This document shows positions 48,302 to 60,470 of a DNA stretch of 64,000 bases, piece after piece. The translations under genes were made by a program, and so were the position numbers. Positions within the stretch are counted from its first letter, which is position 1. The number at the start of each line of letters is the position of its first letter. Under the pieces are notes generated by a model, which saw only the letters and a list, made by a program, of their open reading frames with translations, was not told the DNA's origin and did not search any database. This DNA comes from Dimorphilus gyrociliatus (taxonomy: Eukaryota; Annelida; Polychaeta; Dinophilidae): the NCBI GenBank assembly GCA_904063045.1, contig CAJFCJ010000030.1, positions 62,001 to 126,000 of the forward strand. Direction: 5' to 3'.

Positions 48302-51300
48302 ATGGCGAGCGAAAAACAAAATGATAATGAAAGTAGAATTGTGTTTCTCACTTATACAGAACTAGTGGATTATTCAAATCATTTCGCAAACAATATGGAA
48401 AATGAAAAAGGTGCTTTTCGCATTTATATAGTGTTTAAAAAATCGCTGTGACCTGAATAATTTTGAATAATGTTGAAATTCTATATTATCGCTCTTTTGC
48501 TTAGATAACTTTCCTGTTCAATTTTGTTTTTATTTAATAAGGGACTTATTTTATATTTTTAGATTCTAAACGACAAAGTTCGAAAGAACCTAAAGGTATA
48601 TTTTGGAATAAATATGTATATCACTTTTAATAAATATTTTATTATAGGCAAAAAGACTGACCAGGAATATTACGTTCCACCATCTCGAAAATCAGAAGCT
48701 GGATCTCGAAGAAATCCTTCATGTAAAACAGATGAAGGATCAAGCAAATCTAAAAGTACAAATAGGTCTAAAGTTTCCAGAGGAAGAGGTTCTAAAATGA
48801 AGAAGGGAGAATCTCCTATAGACATTCACGAAGTTGATGGCCGACTGCAAACTTTGACATTTAGTAACTCGAAATATTCAGAATCTAAAGAATCTAGAAA
48901 AAGCGCTGAGTCAAAGAGAAATAATCCTGATCGTGAGCACGATCGCAGGCGAACTAATAAGAATAGAGGAGGATTGTTATCTCTTCAAAAGTCTAATAAA
49001 TCACAAAATTTAAGTGAATCGCATAGAAGAAGTTTGGAAAGGGCAATCAGGAGTGACCCTAGTAGAGTTTTGGATGACCCTGACTTAATACCCGCATCCA
49101 AATTAAAATCATCTTATGGTGGTAACTCGATGGAATCTAAAACACTCCCAAACTTTTATCCGCTATCAATAAAGAATGAAAATGTAAATGTTGAAGGATA
49201 CACATCGTTCGAGGATTACATGCAGGATATCCTTGGTGAGGATATTGAAAGCTCTTGTTTCTTTTCATTTTGGAAGGATGATGTAGATACTATATTACAG
49301 TTAGTAGCATTTGCCTAGAATAAAGGGTTATGAAAAAGTAACTTGTCATTTTCTTACAATTAGATATGCGTCAAAAGAGAGTCGAACTCAAGCTAGTCAA
49401 GCTGCTGTAAAATATACTAAAGAACTGCAAAATTATAGAAGTTTCAACCCTGAAAGTTTTCGTCAAACTTGGACGTTGAGAGTTCGACAAGTGACGTGTT
49501 ATGCCTTTTTAGTGGCATGTTTTCCCAATTATGCATATACTGAGTCTATAGATCAATTTCTTTTCCTTGAAGTTTTCTATAAAAAGGTCAAAGAGATGGA
49601 AAAATGTGGAGCCAGATTAGAACATGACGTTCTGACTTTGACTGGTGTTTACACATACAGGAATATTATCACCAAATTTAAGGAACTTTTTAAGGAAAAG
49701 CTACCGAGTTCAACCAACTTAAGTGGTCTACTGCATCGACTTTATATATCTCAAGGAGATTTAGAGCGCTACTTGCAAACCTTTTCCAATGCTAAAGACT
49801 TTTCTCATGCAATTAAGTCGTATGAAGCTGCTTGCAGTGTTCTCAAGCATAGTGGTAAACCTCATCATCAATTAGCCGTAATTTCCCTTCAAAAGGTACT
49901 AGCTACAATTAAATTAGATAGTTTTATACAAGTCTGTTTTTAGCATTTATAATAACCTGAAAAGTCTTTCAGAATAACGAATTGTTGACAATGTTTTACT
50001 ACATAAGAGCTCTTGCCATAAGACATCCATTCCCTACTGTCGAAGATAAAATAACTCATATGTTTCATTCGATAGATGGGAAGATGGCAGCTTTTCGCAA
50101 ACTATGGACAAGCCAAAATATTAATTTAGACTCACCAGGGGTATGTTAAACAAAAACAACTCTTTCTTGCAAATAGTGTTCTTTTTTACAGAAACTAAGC
50201 AAGCTAGTAACTCTGAGGATCTTGTATATCTACAGCAGAATCTATAGTCGAACAAGCTTAGAAACGATTCCGACTCTTCATTCGAAGTTAATAAGTGACA
50301 TAAAAGATATGTTGGCTTTCCAGAAATTGAACGACGATCATTTTTTCACCAGAATTCTGGTGATAGAAACGTATTTAGTCAGTTATCTAATGCAGAAAAA
50401 AGATAATCAGCAACGAGTTTCTATGGTTTTAGCCGAAATCTTAGACATCCTTCAAGTTCTATGTGATTTTACATCTAAAATGCTAGAAAAAGGACCATCC
50501 AGAGAAAGTAAAAAGGATTATATCGTCAACAGACACTGCACACCCCTTCTCACAAGTATAAAATATCATTTTGATTGGATTATCTCTCTGCCTGATATAT
50601 GGAACTCGCCTAATTATCAATTAAATCTTCAGAAGTTTTGGGCAGCTTTGGCTACGTTTTTTAATAGTATTGAGAAAGTGAAAACGACATCCATTAAAAT
50701 TTTTCAAGCAAAATCGTCACCTGATAATTGTAAAGCTATAATTGAAAAGAGTGAGATTTTAGATGGATTTTCAATTTTTGTTCCAACACCTTTTGATGAT
50801 TGTTTCGTTGAGGAAAAAGTTAATGATGATGCTGCTTATCTTGTTTGTCTGATTAACTCTTTAAAACAGTATAGTTTTTATTTTTGTGGATTGGATCCTC
50901 CAGTGCTAACATACGATGCTGAAGGGTGTATTGTACCCGTTCAAGTAGTTGAACCAGAAGAAGACATAGCGGAAGAAAATGAAGAGAGTTCAAATGTAGA
51001 AGTTATTGTGGAAGAGGTAGAGGAGGAAGGATTCGAAGATTTGGAGAGAAGAGAAATTGCTGAAGAAAATATGTATGATGTGTCTCAGGAAATAAGAGAA
51101 CTAAGAGCAAGAAGGAGAGAAACTGCTCGACAGATACAATTACAAAAGAAGCTCAAGAAAGAAACGGCCGAATTTTTCGAAAGAGAAAGGGTCAATGATG
51201 TAAAGCTTCACGTTCAACCAAGAATTCTGATATTTGACACCAACTGCTATGTTCATTGTCTCAATAGAGTTAAGAAATTTATTGAGGATGAAAAGAAACG

Positions 51301-51790
51301 CTACACTATAGTTGTCCCACTTGTGATAATTCACGAATTAACTGTCCTATCAGCTAGGGGACCTGACAATAAAGCTGCTAAAGGAGCCATAATTACTCTA
51401 CAATACTTAAAAGAGACTATTTTCCATAAAAACACTAGGAGTAAATATACGCATGTATATGCTCTTACGGCTAGCGGTTCTCGTTTGGATAGATTGGACT
51501 TTTTGCATGACGTAAGCAGAGATGAGGTAAGCATATTTTATTTGATTGAGTAATACTGCATAAAAAATTTTATATACAAACTGTCTTTACTTTAGAAACA
51601 AAATGACGATACTATTCTGCAATGCTGTTTACACTACTGCTCTAAATCTGATGAAGTAACTGATGATAAACAAAATGGACCTCGTCACATACATAGAAAA
51701 GTGATACTGTTAACTGAGGATGTTAACTTAAGGCTCAAAGCAAAAGCTCTAAATATACCAGCAGAGCAAATTGCAAAATTCCTAAAATGA
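48302..51790 (+). CDS. SMG6: Telomerase-binding/NMD endonuclease SMG6 (EST1A)
   Basis: SMG6 cuts mRNAs near premature stop codons in nonsense-mediated decay. The first ATG chosen is 48302 (MASEKQND); an in-frame ATG at 48212 would add 30 residues. A basic, serine-rich N-terminal region (48650-49160) precedes the EST1/TPR region (LYISQGDLERYLQ, YYIRALAIRHPFPTVEDK, WNSPNYQLNLQKFWAALA). The intron 49300-49363 (64 bp) was resolved by phase, joining ILQ to YASKES. Then come an acidic stretch and a coiled-coil-like segment (IRELRARRRETARQ). The C-terminal PIN domain has LIFDTNCYVHCL, QNDDTILQCCLHYC and LLTEDVNLR. These supply the three acidic catalytic residues seen in human SMG6, so nuclease activity is expected. 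The end is AKFLK, TGA at 51788-51790. Confidence 0.93.
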
Positions 51791-52408
51791 TCTCAGCTGT
51801 TACAGCAAATTTATGACCGTACTGTCCCATTGTCTTATTGATTTAATACAGCTTTCATCTTGAGAAGACATTTTTATTTCGTTTACTATGAAACACGTAA
51901 TATATGATAATTCCCTTTGCAACATAATAAGTAATGGTTTGCGTAGTAGTAATTTTGAAATTTCCCGCGTCTGCGTTTCGCACTATAATACTTCTATTAA
52001 AATCACAAAGGTATCAAACTACTCAAATTCTAATGATTGTGTATACAAATTTGATAAAAAAAATACTTTTTACGAAAATAGGAATGTGTACGCCATGTTT
52101 GTTTTCAACACTCTAACGAGGTATTTGAAATCATAGAATTATTGGAATTTCCTGTTTTCTATAGGATGTAGGTTACATTTTCTTAAACGATTATAGACAC
52201 TGAAGCATTATTTATAATCACTTATTTCAAAATTAATTTCACTTAATCAGCGATGTTTATTTCGTTTTAGCCGTGATTTATGCTCGGCTTCTTTTTTTTA
52301 CGAAGTAATGCTTTCATTAAATTTAATGATTTTATCTTGTTTGCGTTCTCAGTCTTATACGGGAAGGTATGATAAAGCTTCTGTCTTTCTCTGGAAAAAA
52401 ATACCATT
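51791..52408. other. Gap between SMG6 and UPF2
   Basis: 618 bp that should hold the SMG6 3' UTR and UPF2 promoter. Two overlapping open frames (51888-52136 and 51934-52116) lack any protein features and are treated as chance. Confidence 0.5.
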
Positions 52409-55400
52409 ATGAGCAGATATAGAGGTGGCTATCGAGGCGGTTGGGAAGAGCGTGGTCGACCACGTAGAGGTGGTGGCAGAGGTGGTGGTCATCGCCAATA
52501 TAGCAATGAGTACGAATATGAGTTTTTCGGTGCATATGATCAGCCTAAAAATAAAAGCAATAAGAAGTATGAAAATCACTCTCATCATGACAAAGACGAT
52601 TCCAAATATGAAAAAAAAGAAAAGAACAGGGATAAAGACGATAAAGATAAGCAAAAACATGAAGGTTCCAAGTCGAAAAGTTACAGCCGCAACAGACCAA
52701 AATCGAACTCAGAAAAGTAAAATATTCTCTTTGCATTTTTCTTTTTCTTTAATAGGAGTATATTCTAGACTTGAGCAATCTGGCAAACACGCTGAAAATG
52801 AAACTAGGCGATTGCAAGAACTCAATAAGCAAGAGGCTGATGAAAAACTGCAGGAAAAAATTATGTTGCAAAAGATTGAAGAGGAAAAAAAGGCCCAAGA
52901 AGAAAAGAAAAAAGAAGAGCTTAGAATACAGGAGGAGGAGAAAAAACGTAAAGCCGAAGAAGATAGATTAAAGAAGATAGAGGAGGAGAAACTCTTAGAA
53001 CAAAAGAGGGTACTTTAACGAAAAGTTCTAAATATGTTTTAATTGCAAATAAAATAAAATTTTAAATAACAGATTGAAGATGAAGAAAAAAGGAAATTAC
53101 AGGAGGAAGAGGATGAGAAGGTAACTACACTTATAGCCGCTTGAGATGAGATTCTAGAGAATTGTTTTTATTTTTAGAAAGTATTGATATCGTTTATTGA
53201 GGAATTTAAAGAGAGACTTGAAACAAAGAAGAGTTACCGGGAACAAAATTTTAAATCGATAGGTGAGTAAGCTAAAAATATACCGAACACTTGTTATCAT
53301 TATCATGAACATTTAAAAGGCAAAAGACCTGACGAGAGCTTCTTTTCCAAATTGGACTCCAGTCTCAAAAAGAATACTGCCTTTGTAAAGAAATTAGTGA
53401 GTTCATATCTTGTGACGAGTGTATAAAATACTAACATTTATCTTAAATGCAGAAAAATTTGGCGGATGGGCAAAGAGAATCACTATGTAAAGATGTTTCA
53501 ACTTTAAACTTATCAAAATATATAACCGAATGTGTAAGTTATTTTGTTAAAATACTGACGTTAAATTAAATTTCACTTTGATGATTTAATATTTCTAATT
53601 GCGTACTACAGGTTTCTGCTATCGTTGAAGCGAAATTGAAGTTATCAGATGTTTTCTGTGCTGTTCAAGTTTCTTCTTTAATTCATCAAAGATACGTAGA
53701 ATTTTCCAATCTCCTATTAGATTTACTGCAAAAGAATTTACCTTCTAAAGTGGACAAGGTTTTACTGATTTTTAATTTAAAAATAGATTATCAAGATAGT
53801 TTTTTTGAAAATAGATTACTAATCATTCAAAATATCGTGTTGATATTCGACTGTTATCTGATTTGATATCTTACGGAGTATTCCCTTTGGATAAAGGATT
53901 ACCAATCTTACGTAACCAACTTAAAATCTTGGTTGAAGATTGTGAACAATATATAAATGTTGTAATATCTTTTTGTCGACATTGTGGAGAGGATTATTTG
54001 GGAATAGTGCCTCGAAAATTTCGGTAAATGATAGTTCTTTACTTTCTCTTTTTCGAACTTAACGTTTTGATTTATTCATAGAATTCTTTCTGAAAAGCAT
54101 TGTTTGACTGTACCTGAAAGTAATCTATTAAAAATGGAAAATCGGATAGAATTTCAGCAAATCTTGAAAGTTTGTAATAGGATTTTGTTTTCATTTACAA
54201 TACTTAATGACATTCTTTGAAAACTTAGAATTATTACGCGGTTTTTGCTCAAGCTGTAATAAAAGACAAGGAGAGTTTACTGAAACTTGAAAAACAGGCA
54301 AAACGGGTTCTACAGGTAGGCTATACACTCCCAATGTTAGGTAATTGTTACAACGGTAAAAATCTTTAAAAAGCTAAATTATCTTATTTACAAATTAATT
54401 TTATGGTGGTCTAGAAAATTTTCTACTGTAGGATAGATGACTTTTGAAACATCAGGGAAAATTTTAGATATATATCTATGTTTTAATAATGAGCTTTTCA
54501 CTCTTTTCTACAATTCTGTAAAAATTTGGCCAGCTATTAAGTAATTGTAAGACAGTTGCAATGACCTCATAATTAAGAGTTGTGTCGTCAAAAATATTTT
54601 TGGCCTCTAAACATTGTTCTCTTGTTTTCGTATCTTCTAACAAGACTTTAGTACATGATATCTTTGCTTTTATTGAAATATGCCTTATTTATCCAAAAAA
54701 ATCTGCATTGATATTCTCAATTACTTATCAAGGCGGCCAGAACTGAGATTGCAAAAATGTTTAGTTGCAATCCAATCACGGTTCAAAGCATAGAGAACAA
54801 GTTTAAAGAATTTCGAAGTATGAAAGACTTACATAGGTCTGGTAGACCACATAAAATAACAAGAAGAATGGAATTGCAGATTACAAAAATGTGCAGATCT
54901 AATCCAAAGTGGACAGCACAAGAAGTTTAACAAAACTGCCAGTGCCAATTCAGATATCACAGTCTATTGTAGAAAAAAAACTATTATGCAAATACAAGCT
55001 GAATGGAAGAATAGCTGCTAAAAAATCAGCTCTAAATTGGAAACAAATTAAGTAAAAAATTTTGCAGCCAAAAGCTTGAGTAGAGTTTTAATAGGTGGAA
55101 GAAAGTAGTTTTTACTGATTAGAGCAAACTTGAACTCTATCCTCATAAGGAGGCCGATAGGTAAAATAAATGACCCTAAGGACGCCACCAAACTGTAAAG
55201 TTTGGAGATGAAAGTGTCATTGGTGTTTGGATATATAAAGATTACGGAGGTAGAGGACTGTATAAAGTTCCTCCTAGGTTAAATGCTGATGAATATATAA
55301 AAATCACTCGACCATCTCCTATCCAACTATAAAAGGAATGAGATATTTCAGCAGGATGGAGGCAGCTGTCATACAGCAAAAAAAAACAATAACGTTTCTG

Positions 55401-58400
55401 AAGAAAAATAAGAAATTGTTGGAAAACAAGCCTGCAAATAGCCCAGCTATCAATATAAAACAGCTTTGGGAAATTTTTGTGGAGGAATTTTTCAAAATTT
55501 TTGATTCTGAGATACAATCTTTGTCTCCTCCATAGAGAGAGGGCTATAAAAAAGGCAAAAGAAATGCACACAAAGTATTAAGTCTTGTAATTTCGTAATA
55601 TACAATTGTATACTAATTTAAAAATGTATAAATAAAATAAAATGAGTATTTGTGATAGACTTGATTTGTGTAACAATTACTGTATTAGTTTCAATTAAAA
55701 GTATGCTGATAAGTAGTCTTTGTCTTTAAATAGACAAAGGGAGAACTCTCTGCGGAACGTAAAGAAAAGTTAGAAGCTGCTCAACAATCCCATTCTAAGA
55801 TGGTCGGGAATTTAAACATCCTTTCTGTAAGCTTTTTAATAATTTGTTTAATAATATAATTTCTTACGGAAATATTTTGTTTTAGGACCTGCTGGAAGAG
55901 GATTTGCCTGAAATTCCAGAAGAAGGTATGGTGTGCAATATATTCCTCGTATATCAAAATTTTCACATTACTATTTCCAATAGAAAAAGATGAAATGGAT
56001 ATAACGTTAGACCTTATTCAAGGGAATAAAGCAGGAGAGGTAGATTATCTCAATTAAGGTTATTTCTTTTTACTTTATACATTTTTTTAAAGTATGAACT
56101 GGAAACCCAAAATCAATTATTTGAAGATGAAGACGAAAGAAATTTTTATGAACACTTGAAAGATCTCAAGTCTACACTTCCTCAAATTCTTTTTAAAGAT
56201 TGTCCTACTACGGATAATGTAGAAACCGTCGAGGATCAGCAAACAACTGCAGATGAAGGTTTGTTAAATCAGAAATGTAATGAATATCCTTGCAATTGAA
56301 GTGTTGCAGACTTGAAAGTCGAAGATATTGAGAAGGAATTGGAAACTGTTGAAGATTCTGAAAAGAAAGAAGATGAACCAGAGCCAAATTTACCCGATGA
56401 TGATGGTTACAATATTGAAATACATGTTTCTGATTATTAATTTTTAATTTTTCCGCAGAGGATGATGTAGATATAAACGGTTCTATGAAACTGATTTTTG
56501 ATAATTTTGTAAAGAATTTACCGAATTGTGTTAATCGCGATATGATTGATAGAGCTGCAGAGGATTTCTGCACGAACATGAATACAAAAGGCTATAGAAA
56601 AAAATTAGCCAAAGCTTTGTTTAATGTTCAACGGACAAGGTAAAATGATTGAAAATTCAATAGATCTTCAAATATTATATTATTATATATCCTTTCAGAT
56701 ATGATTTGTTACCTTTTTATTCTCGATTTGTTGCTACTTTGCATCCTTGCATGCCAGATGTTGGCGAAGATCTCATCTCCTATCTTAAGTCGGATTTTCG
56801 GCATCATGTTTGTATAGTAATATTTATAATATTTTGCTATACATACAATTTGAAATATCTTTAGTTGAGAAAAAAGGACCAAATTCACATTGAAAGTAAA
56901 CTAAAGACTGTGCGATTCATAGGAGAACTAACCAAATTTAAAGTTTTTCCTAAAACTGATACTTTGGCCCTTCTAAAGGTTTATTGTTATAAACATTAAG
57001 TTTTGATTAATATTAACTTTGAAAAATTTTCAGTCTTTATTGTATGATTTAAAACATCATAATATTGAAATGGCTTGTGCTATGTTGGAAAGCTGTGGTC
57101 GATTTTTGTATAGATCGCCAGATTCTCATTATCGGACAAAGGTCTACTTAGATGTTATGCTACGGAAGAAAGCAGCATTAGCCCTGGAGTCTCGTTATAA
57201 TATAATTATAGAAAATGCATATTACTATTGGTTAGACACCTTTTTCTTGTTTAATTTTAAATAAAATACTTATTTCCTATTGTAACAGTAATCCTCCAGA
57301 AGGTAAAAAAGAAGAGCGAAAAGAAAGACCACCAATGCATCAATATATTCGAAAATTACTATATAAAGACTTGACGAAACTAACTATAGAAAAAGTCCTA
57401 AAACAGCTAAGAAAGTTGGACTGGGACAATGAGGAAATTAAAGAATATGTAATTAAATGTATTTCAGCCATTTGGAATGTTAGATTTAATGGTATCTACT
57501 GTGTGGCTAATGTTCTAGCTGGGCTGTCTGCTTATCATGTAAGAATCTCTTCTATAGCTTTGTTATAGTATTTTAAAAATTTTAATAACTTGCAGGAAGA
57601 TGTTGGAATAGCCGTAGTGGATAGTTGCATTGAGCAAATCCGATGGGGACTGGAACTCCCACGCCTTTCAATATTCAAACAGCGCCGACTGGCTGTGTTA
57701 AAATTTATTGGAGAGTTGTATAACTACAGATTAATTGAAAGCGCTTTGGTATTTAAAGTCCTTTTCTCTTTAATAAGTTTTGGGGTCAATTTTTCTGGTA
57801 ATTGTAAATTTAAAAAATCGATCTTTGCCATTTAATCATAAAAATATTTATAAATCAGATGAAGATCCCTATGATCCCCCTCTGGATCCATTTCGCGTTC
57901 GACTCGTTTGTACTGGATTAGATGTATGTGGAGGATATTTCGATAGAGGAAGCTCTAAGAGACGATTGGATTGGTTCTTAGTGTATTTTCAAAGATATTT
58001 CTTTTTTAAGGAGAAACAGTTTAAAGACGCTCAGATAGAATTCCCGTCAGAAGTCTATCAACAAGTTGACGACTTATTCTCAAATCTAAGACCAGATATG
58101 AAACGTTTCAAATCATATGAAGAAGCTAACGCGGCTTGTGAAAAGCTAGATAAAGATTTCTATGAGAAACTAAGTAAAGCTTGCTATCATATTTTTAAGA
58201 TTTTCCAACCTGTTTTTTTTTGTAGGAAAGAATCTCCCTGAACTGGAAGAAGCAACAGCCTCAGATGAAGGACTAAATACAATTCCTGAAGACGAAGAAG
58301 AAGGTTTATCTTTGCAATTATAAAAATAAATTTGAAATGATAAGCATTTTTTATTGTAATCTAGATGAGAATGATCGACAAGAAGAATATCCAAACAATC

Positions 58401-59109
58401 CCCGATCTGAAGATGAAGATGAAGACACTCTGGAAGGATCTTCAACCGAAGGAGAAGGACTAGACTCTCATGAAGACGACCTCGATAACGTTAAAGTTCA
58501 CTCAAAACTTGATTCCGAACCAACAGTAGAGGATACAGAATTTTTATCAGCTTTCGAAAAGACAATGTCTGAAAGCTTACAAAGCCGCCAAACAGAAACC
58601 GTCCGATATCCCCAATTTGATGCCTCTGTCCCAATTAACTTAAAAACTCAACAAAGGAAAGCAGGTTTGAAGGAGGATTAATAACACAATATATTTTTGA
58701 TTAAAATTTCTTTTAATTACAGGCGCTGCTGTACCTGGAGAAGTTGATGATGAGAAACGAACTGTTAATTTTGTGCTCATGACACGTAGAGGAAACAAAA
58801 ATAATTTCTCAGCACTTCATGTTCCACTGGATGCAAAATTAGCCGAACACAGTCGCGAACGTGAAAAAGCGGAACGTGAAGAAAAATTGAGAATGAAACA
58901 GATGGTTTTAGATATTCACGAACGGCAGGAAAATGAGGATTACCGAGTGCCTTACATTGATAACATGGCTCCGACACCTTACAAAGATAAGTTAATGCAT
59001 AGTCAAAACAAGGGAGTACCAGACGCCGATTCTATCTTTGGAAAGTAAGTCGGTTGGAATTCTATTTAGTGAATATTAACTCATACTTAACAGAACAAGA
59101 AAGCAGTGA
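52409..59109 (+). CDS. UPF2: Nonsense-mediated decay regulator UPF2
   Basis: UPF2 bridges UPF1 and the UPF3-exon junction complex and triggers UPF1 helicase activity. The N terminus is an RG-rich stretch (SRYRGGYRGGWEERGRPRR), unusual for the family. A lysine/aspartate-rich segment and a long charged coiled coil (52800-53100) follow. Three MIF4G domains follow at about 53160-54315, 56460-57250 and 57290-58180. The last holds LLYKDLTKLTIEKVL, IWNVRFNGIYCVANVLAGL, GELYNYRLIESALVF and YFDRGSSKRRLDWFLVYFQR, nearly identical to human. An acidic linker precedes the UPF1-binding tail (VNFVLMTRRGNKNNFSALHV, LDIHERQENEDYR). The last splice gives VPDADSIFGKTRKQ and a stop at 59107-59109. One intron of about 1.4 kb (54316-55731) contains a decayed Tc1/mariner copy. 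Confidence 0.94.
54339..55684 (+). mobile_element. Decayed Tc1/mariner transposon in a UPF2 intron
   Basis: The intron carries a broken Tc1-type transposase in the UPF2 direction. Visible pieces are the helix-turn-helix linker SGRPHKIT (about 54839-54862) and a VVFTD segment in which the catalytic-region Glu codon is a stop (about 55105). Further on are VKFGDESVIGVWIYKDYGGRG (about 55198-55255), shown here only as a landmark, and FQQDGGSCHTA (about 55348-55380). Several stops and frameshifts interrupt it. A 12 bp perfect terminal inverted repeat, GTAATTGTTACA, is at 54341-54352 and inverted at 55669-55680. The right end reads CAGTAATTG inward after a TA, the classical TA-CAGT end; the left end is TA-GGTAATTG, one step degraded. 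Length of about 1.34 kb is typical. It is not functional. Confidence 0.82.
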
Positions 59110-60470
59110 CGATCACAATTCTCGTTGGACGAAGCGAAGAGACGGCGGATGAATAGCTGTTTTCCGATGGCCAGACTATGCTACTGAACGGGAACAAAAG
59201 ACGGCCGTAGAGTTACTTTGATGACGACCAATAAGAACAGCTTTTACTTTTTTCAATTGAAAAACTGGATCGCCACTCTCAGTTGACAATGAAAGTCTTT
59301 GGTTTTGACCAAAGTACGTCACAAATAAACTTTTTCGTTTGTCAATTTGGCTTAGTTTTTAGCGGGGTATTCGAATACAAAATAAAAAATTCGATTCGAA
59401 TTTTGTTTATTCACAGTTAACAACTTTGACAATTAATAAATATACATACTTAAAGGATATGATTTATCCCCTGTTGAAAGATAGTCATAAATCAAATCTC
59501 AATAAAATAATACTCTGTTGTCCTACAAGGTAAATATATACATAAAGCATGTATGTATAGACTTGACCACTGACACTACGATCTACCCTAAGGCAAATTG
59601 TTTATCAAGATTTCGATTATATTGTTTTTCTCTTATATTTCCTTTTGGTATATCTGGGAAATAGGTCAATTTATCTTTCTAAATTTGTTTCGTTCTACAA
59701 TTCTGTATCGAAATTCTTACCTGATCTTTTATACTTTGAAAAGGTAAGTTACCTAACGAACTGAGAACTGCAAAGTCCGCAAGACTATTATAATACGACA
59801 TCGATTTTAGACAATTTTTACAGTAAAAACGTATCAAGTGTTATTTATTAGAATTTCTTCCAACTAAAAACAAACATTAATCAAGTAAAAGTTAGATTAC
59901 TTATCAAAAGAACCCTTTAATTACCTTCTAAATTTCGACAAAGTATACGATAAAGTTGGTAATAAAAGTCAATTTTACCATCAATTTACCAAGTAACAAA
60001 CGGAAAATTTTTTGTTATTAAATTAGGTTATGTTTTTTCCAAGGCAGAGCTATATGACCGATTGAAGAACGTGGATAAAAACCATTCGTTTACGGCGGCT
60101 ACCAAAAGCCAATAAGTTATACAACTGAAAATTATTAAGGAAAAATAATGTGTTTGATACCCTTGAGAACAAACATCAAACGTATATTTATCTATGAAGA
60201 GAATTTCTCAAGGAATCAAGAAAAAAAAGAGTAAATTAAGAGCTAAGAACATTCTTTTCTATTGACTATTAATGATAAATCTAGTTATTTCTTTCATGGT
60301 CTAAAAAAATCTTTAAAGGCGTTAGAAGTTTTCTTGTCTATCATAAAAAAACGAGAAAATCCCATCTTTCGATACGTTTTCAAAATAATTTCAACGCAAA
60401 ATTTCAAGGTAAAGAGTATTAAAGTTTATTTATTTCTACTTAAACTTTCATTATACTCTTTTATACTTGA
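59110..60470. other. Intergenic region downstream of UPF2
   Basis: 1.36 kb between converging stops. It holds a hairpin at 59297-59314 and an AATAAA at 59324-59329, both in the likely UPF2 3' end. The open frame 60262-60474 (+) overlaps the 3' end of the next gene on the other strand and is basic low-information sequence. No gene is seen. Confidence 0.5.
59297..59314 (+). terminator. UPF2 3' end: hairpin, with a poly(A) signal just after
   Basis: CTTTGGT-TTTG-ACCAAAG is a perfect 7 bp hairpin with a four-base loop. It is followed 10 bp later by the poly(A) signal AATAAA at 59324-59329, about 215 bp past the UPF2 stop. The hairpin may be chance or an RNA element of the 3' UTR. Confidence 0.4.

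Noticed and set aside
49235-49318. A possible frameshift or broken exon in SMG6
   Set aside because: A 64 bp intron at 49300-49363 (GT-AG, correct phase) restores the reading frame, so no break is needed.
51888-52136. Small gene between SMG6 and UPF2
   Set aside because: Two overlapping frames are open and neither has a signal peptide, domain or splice context.
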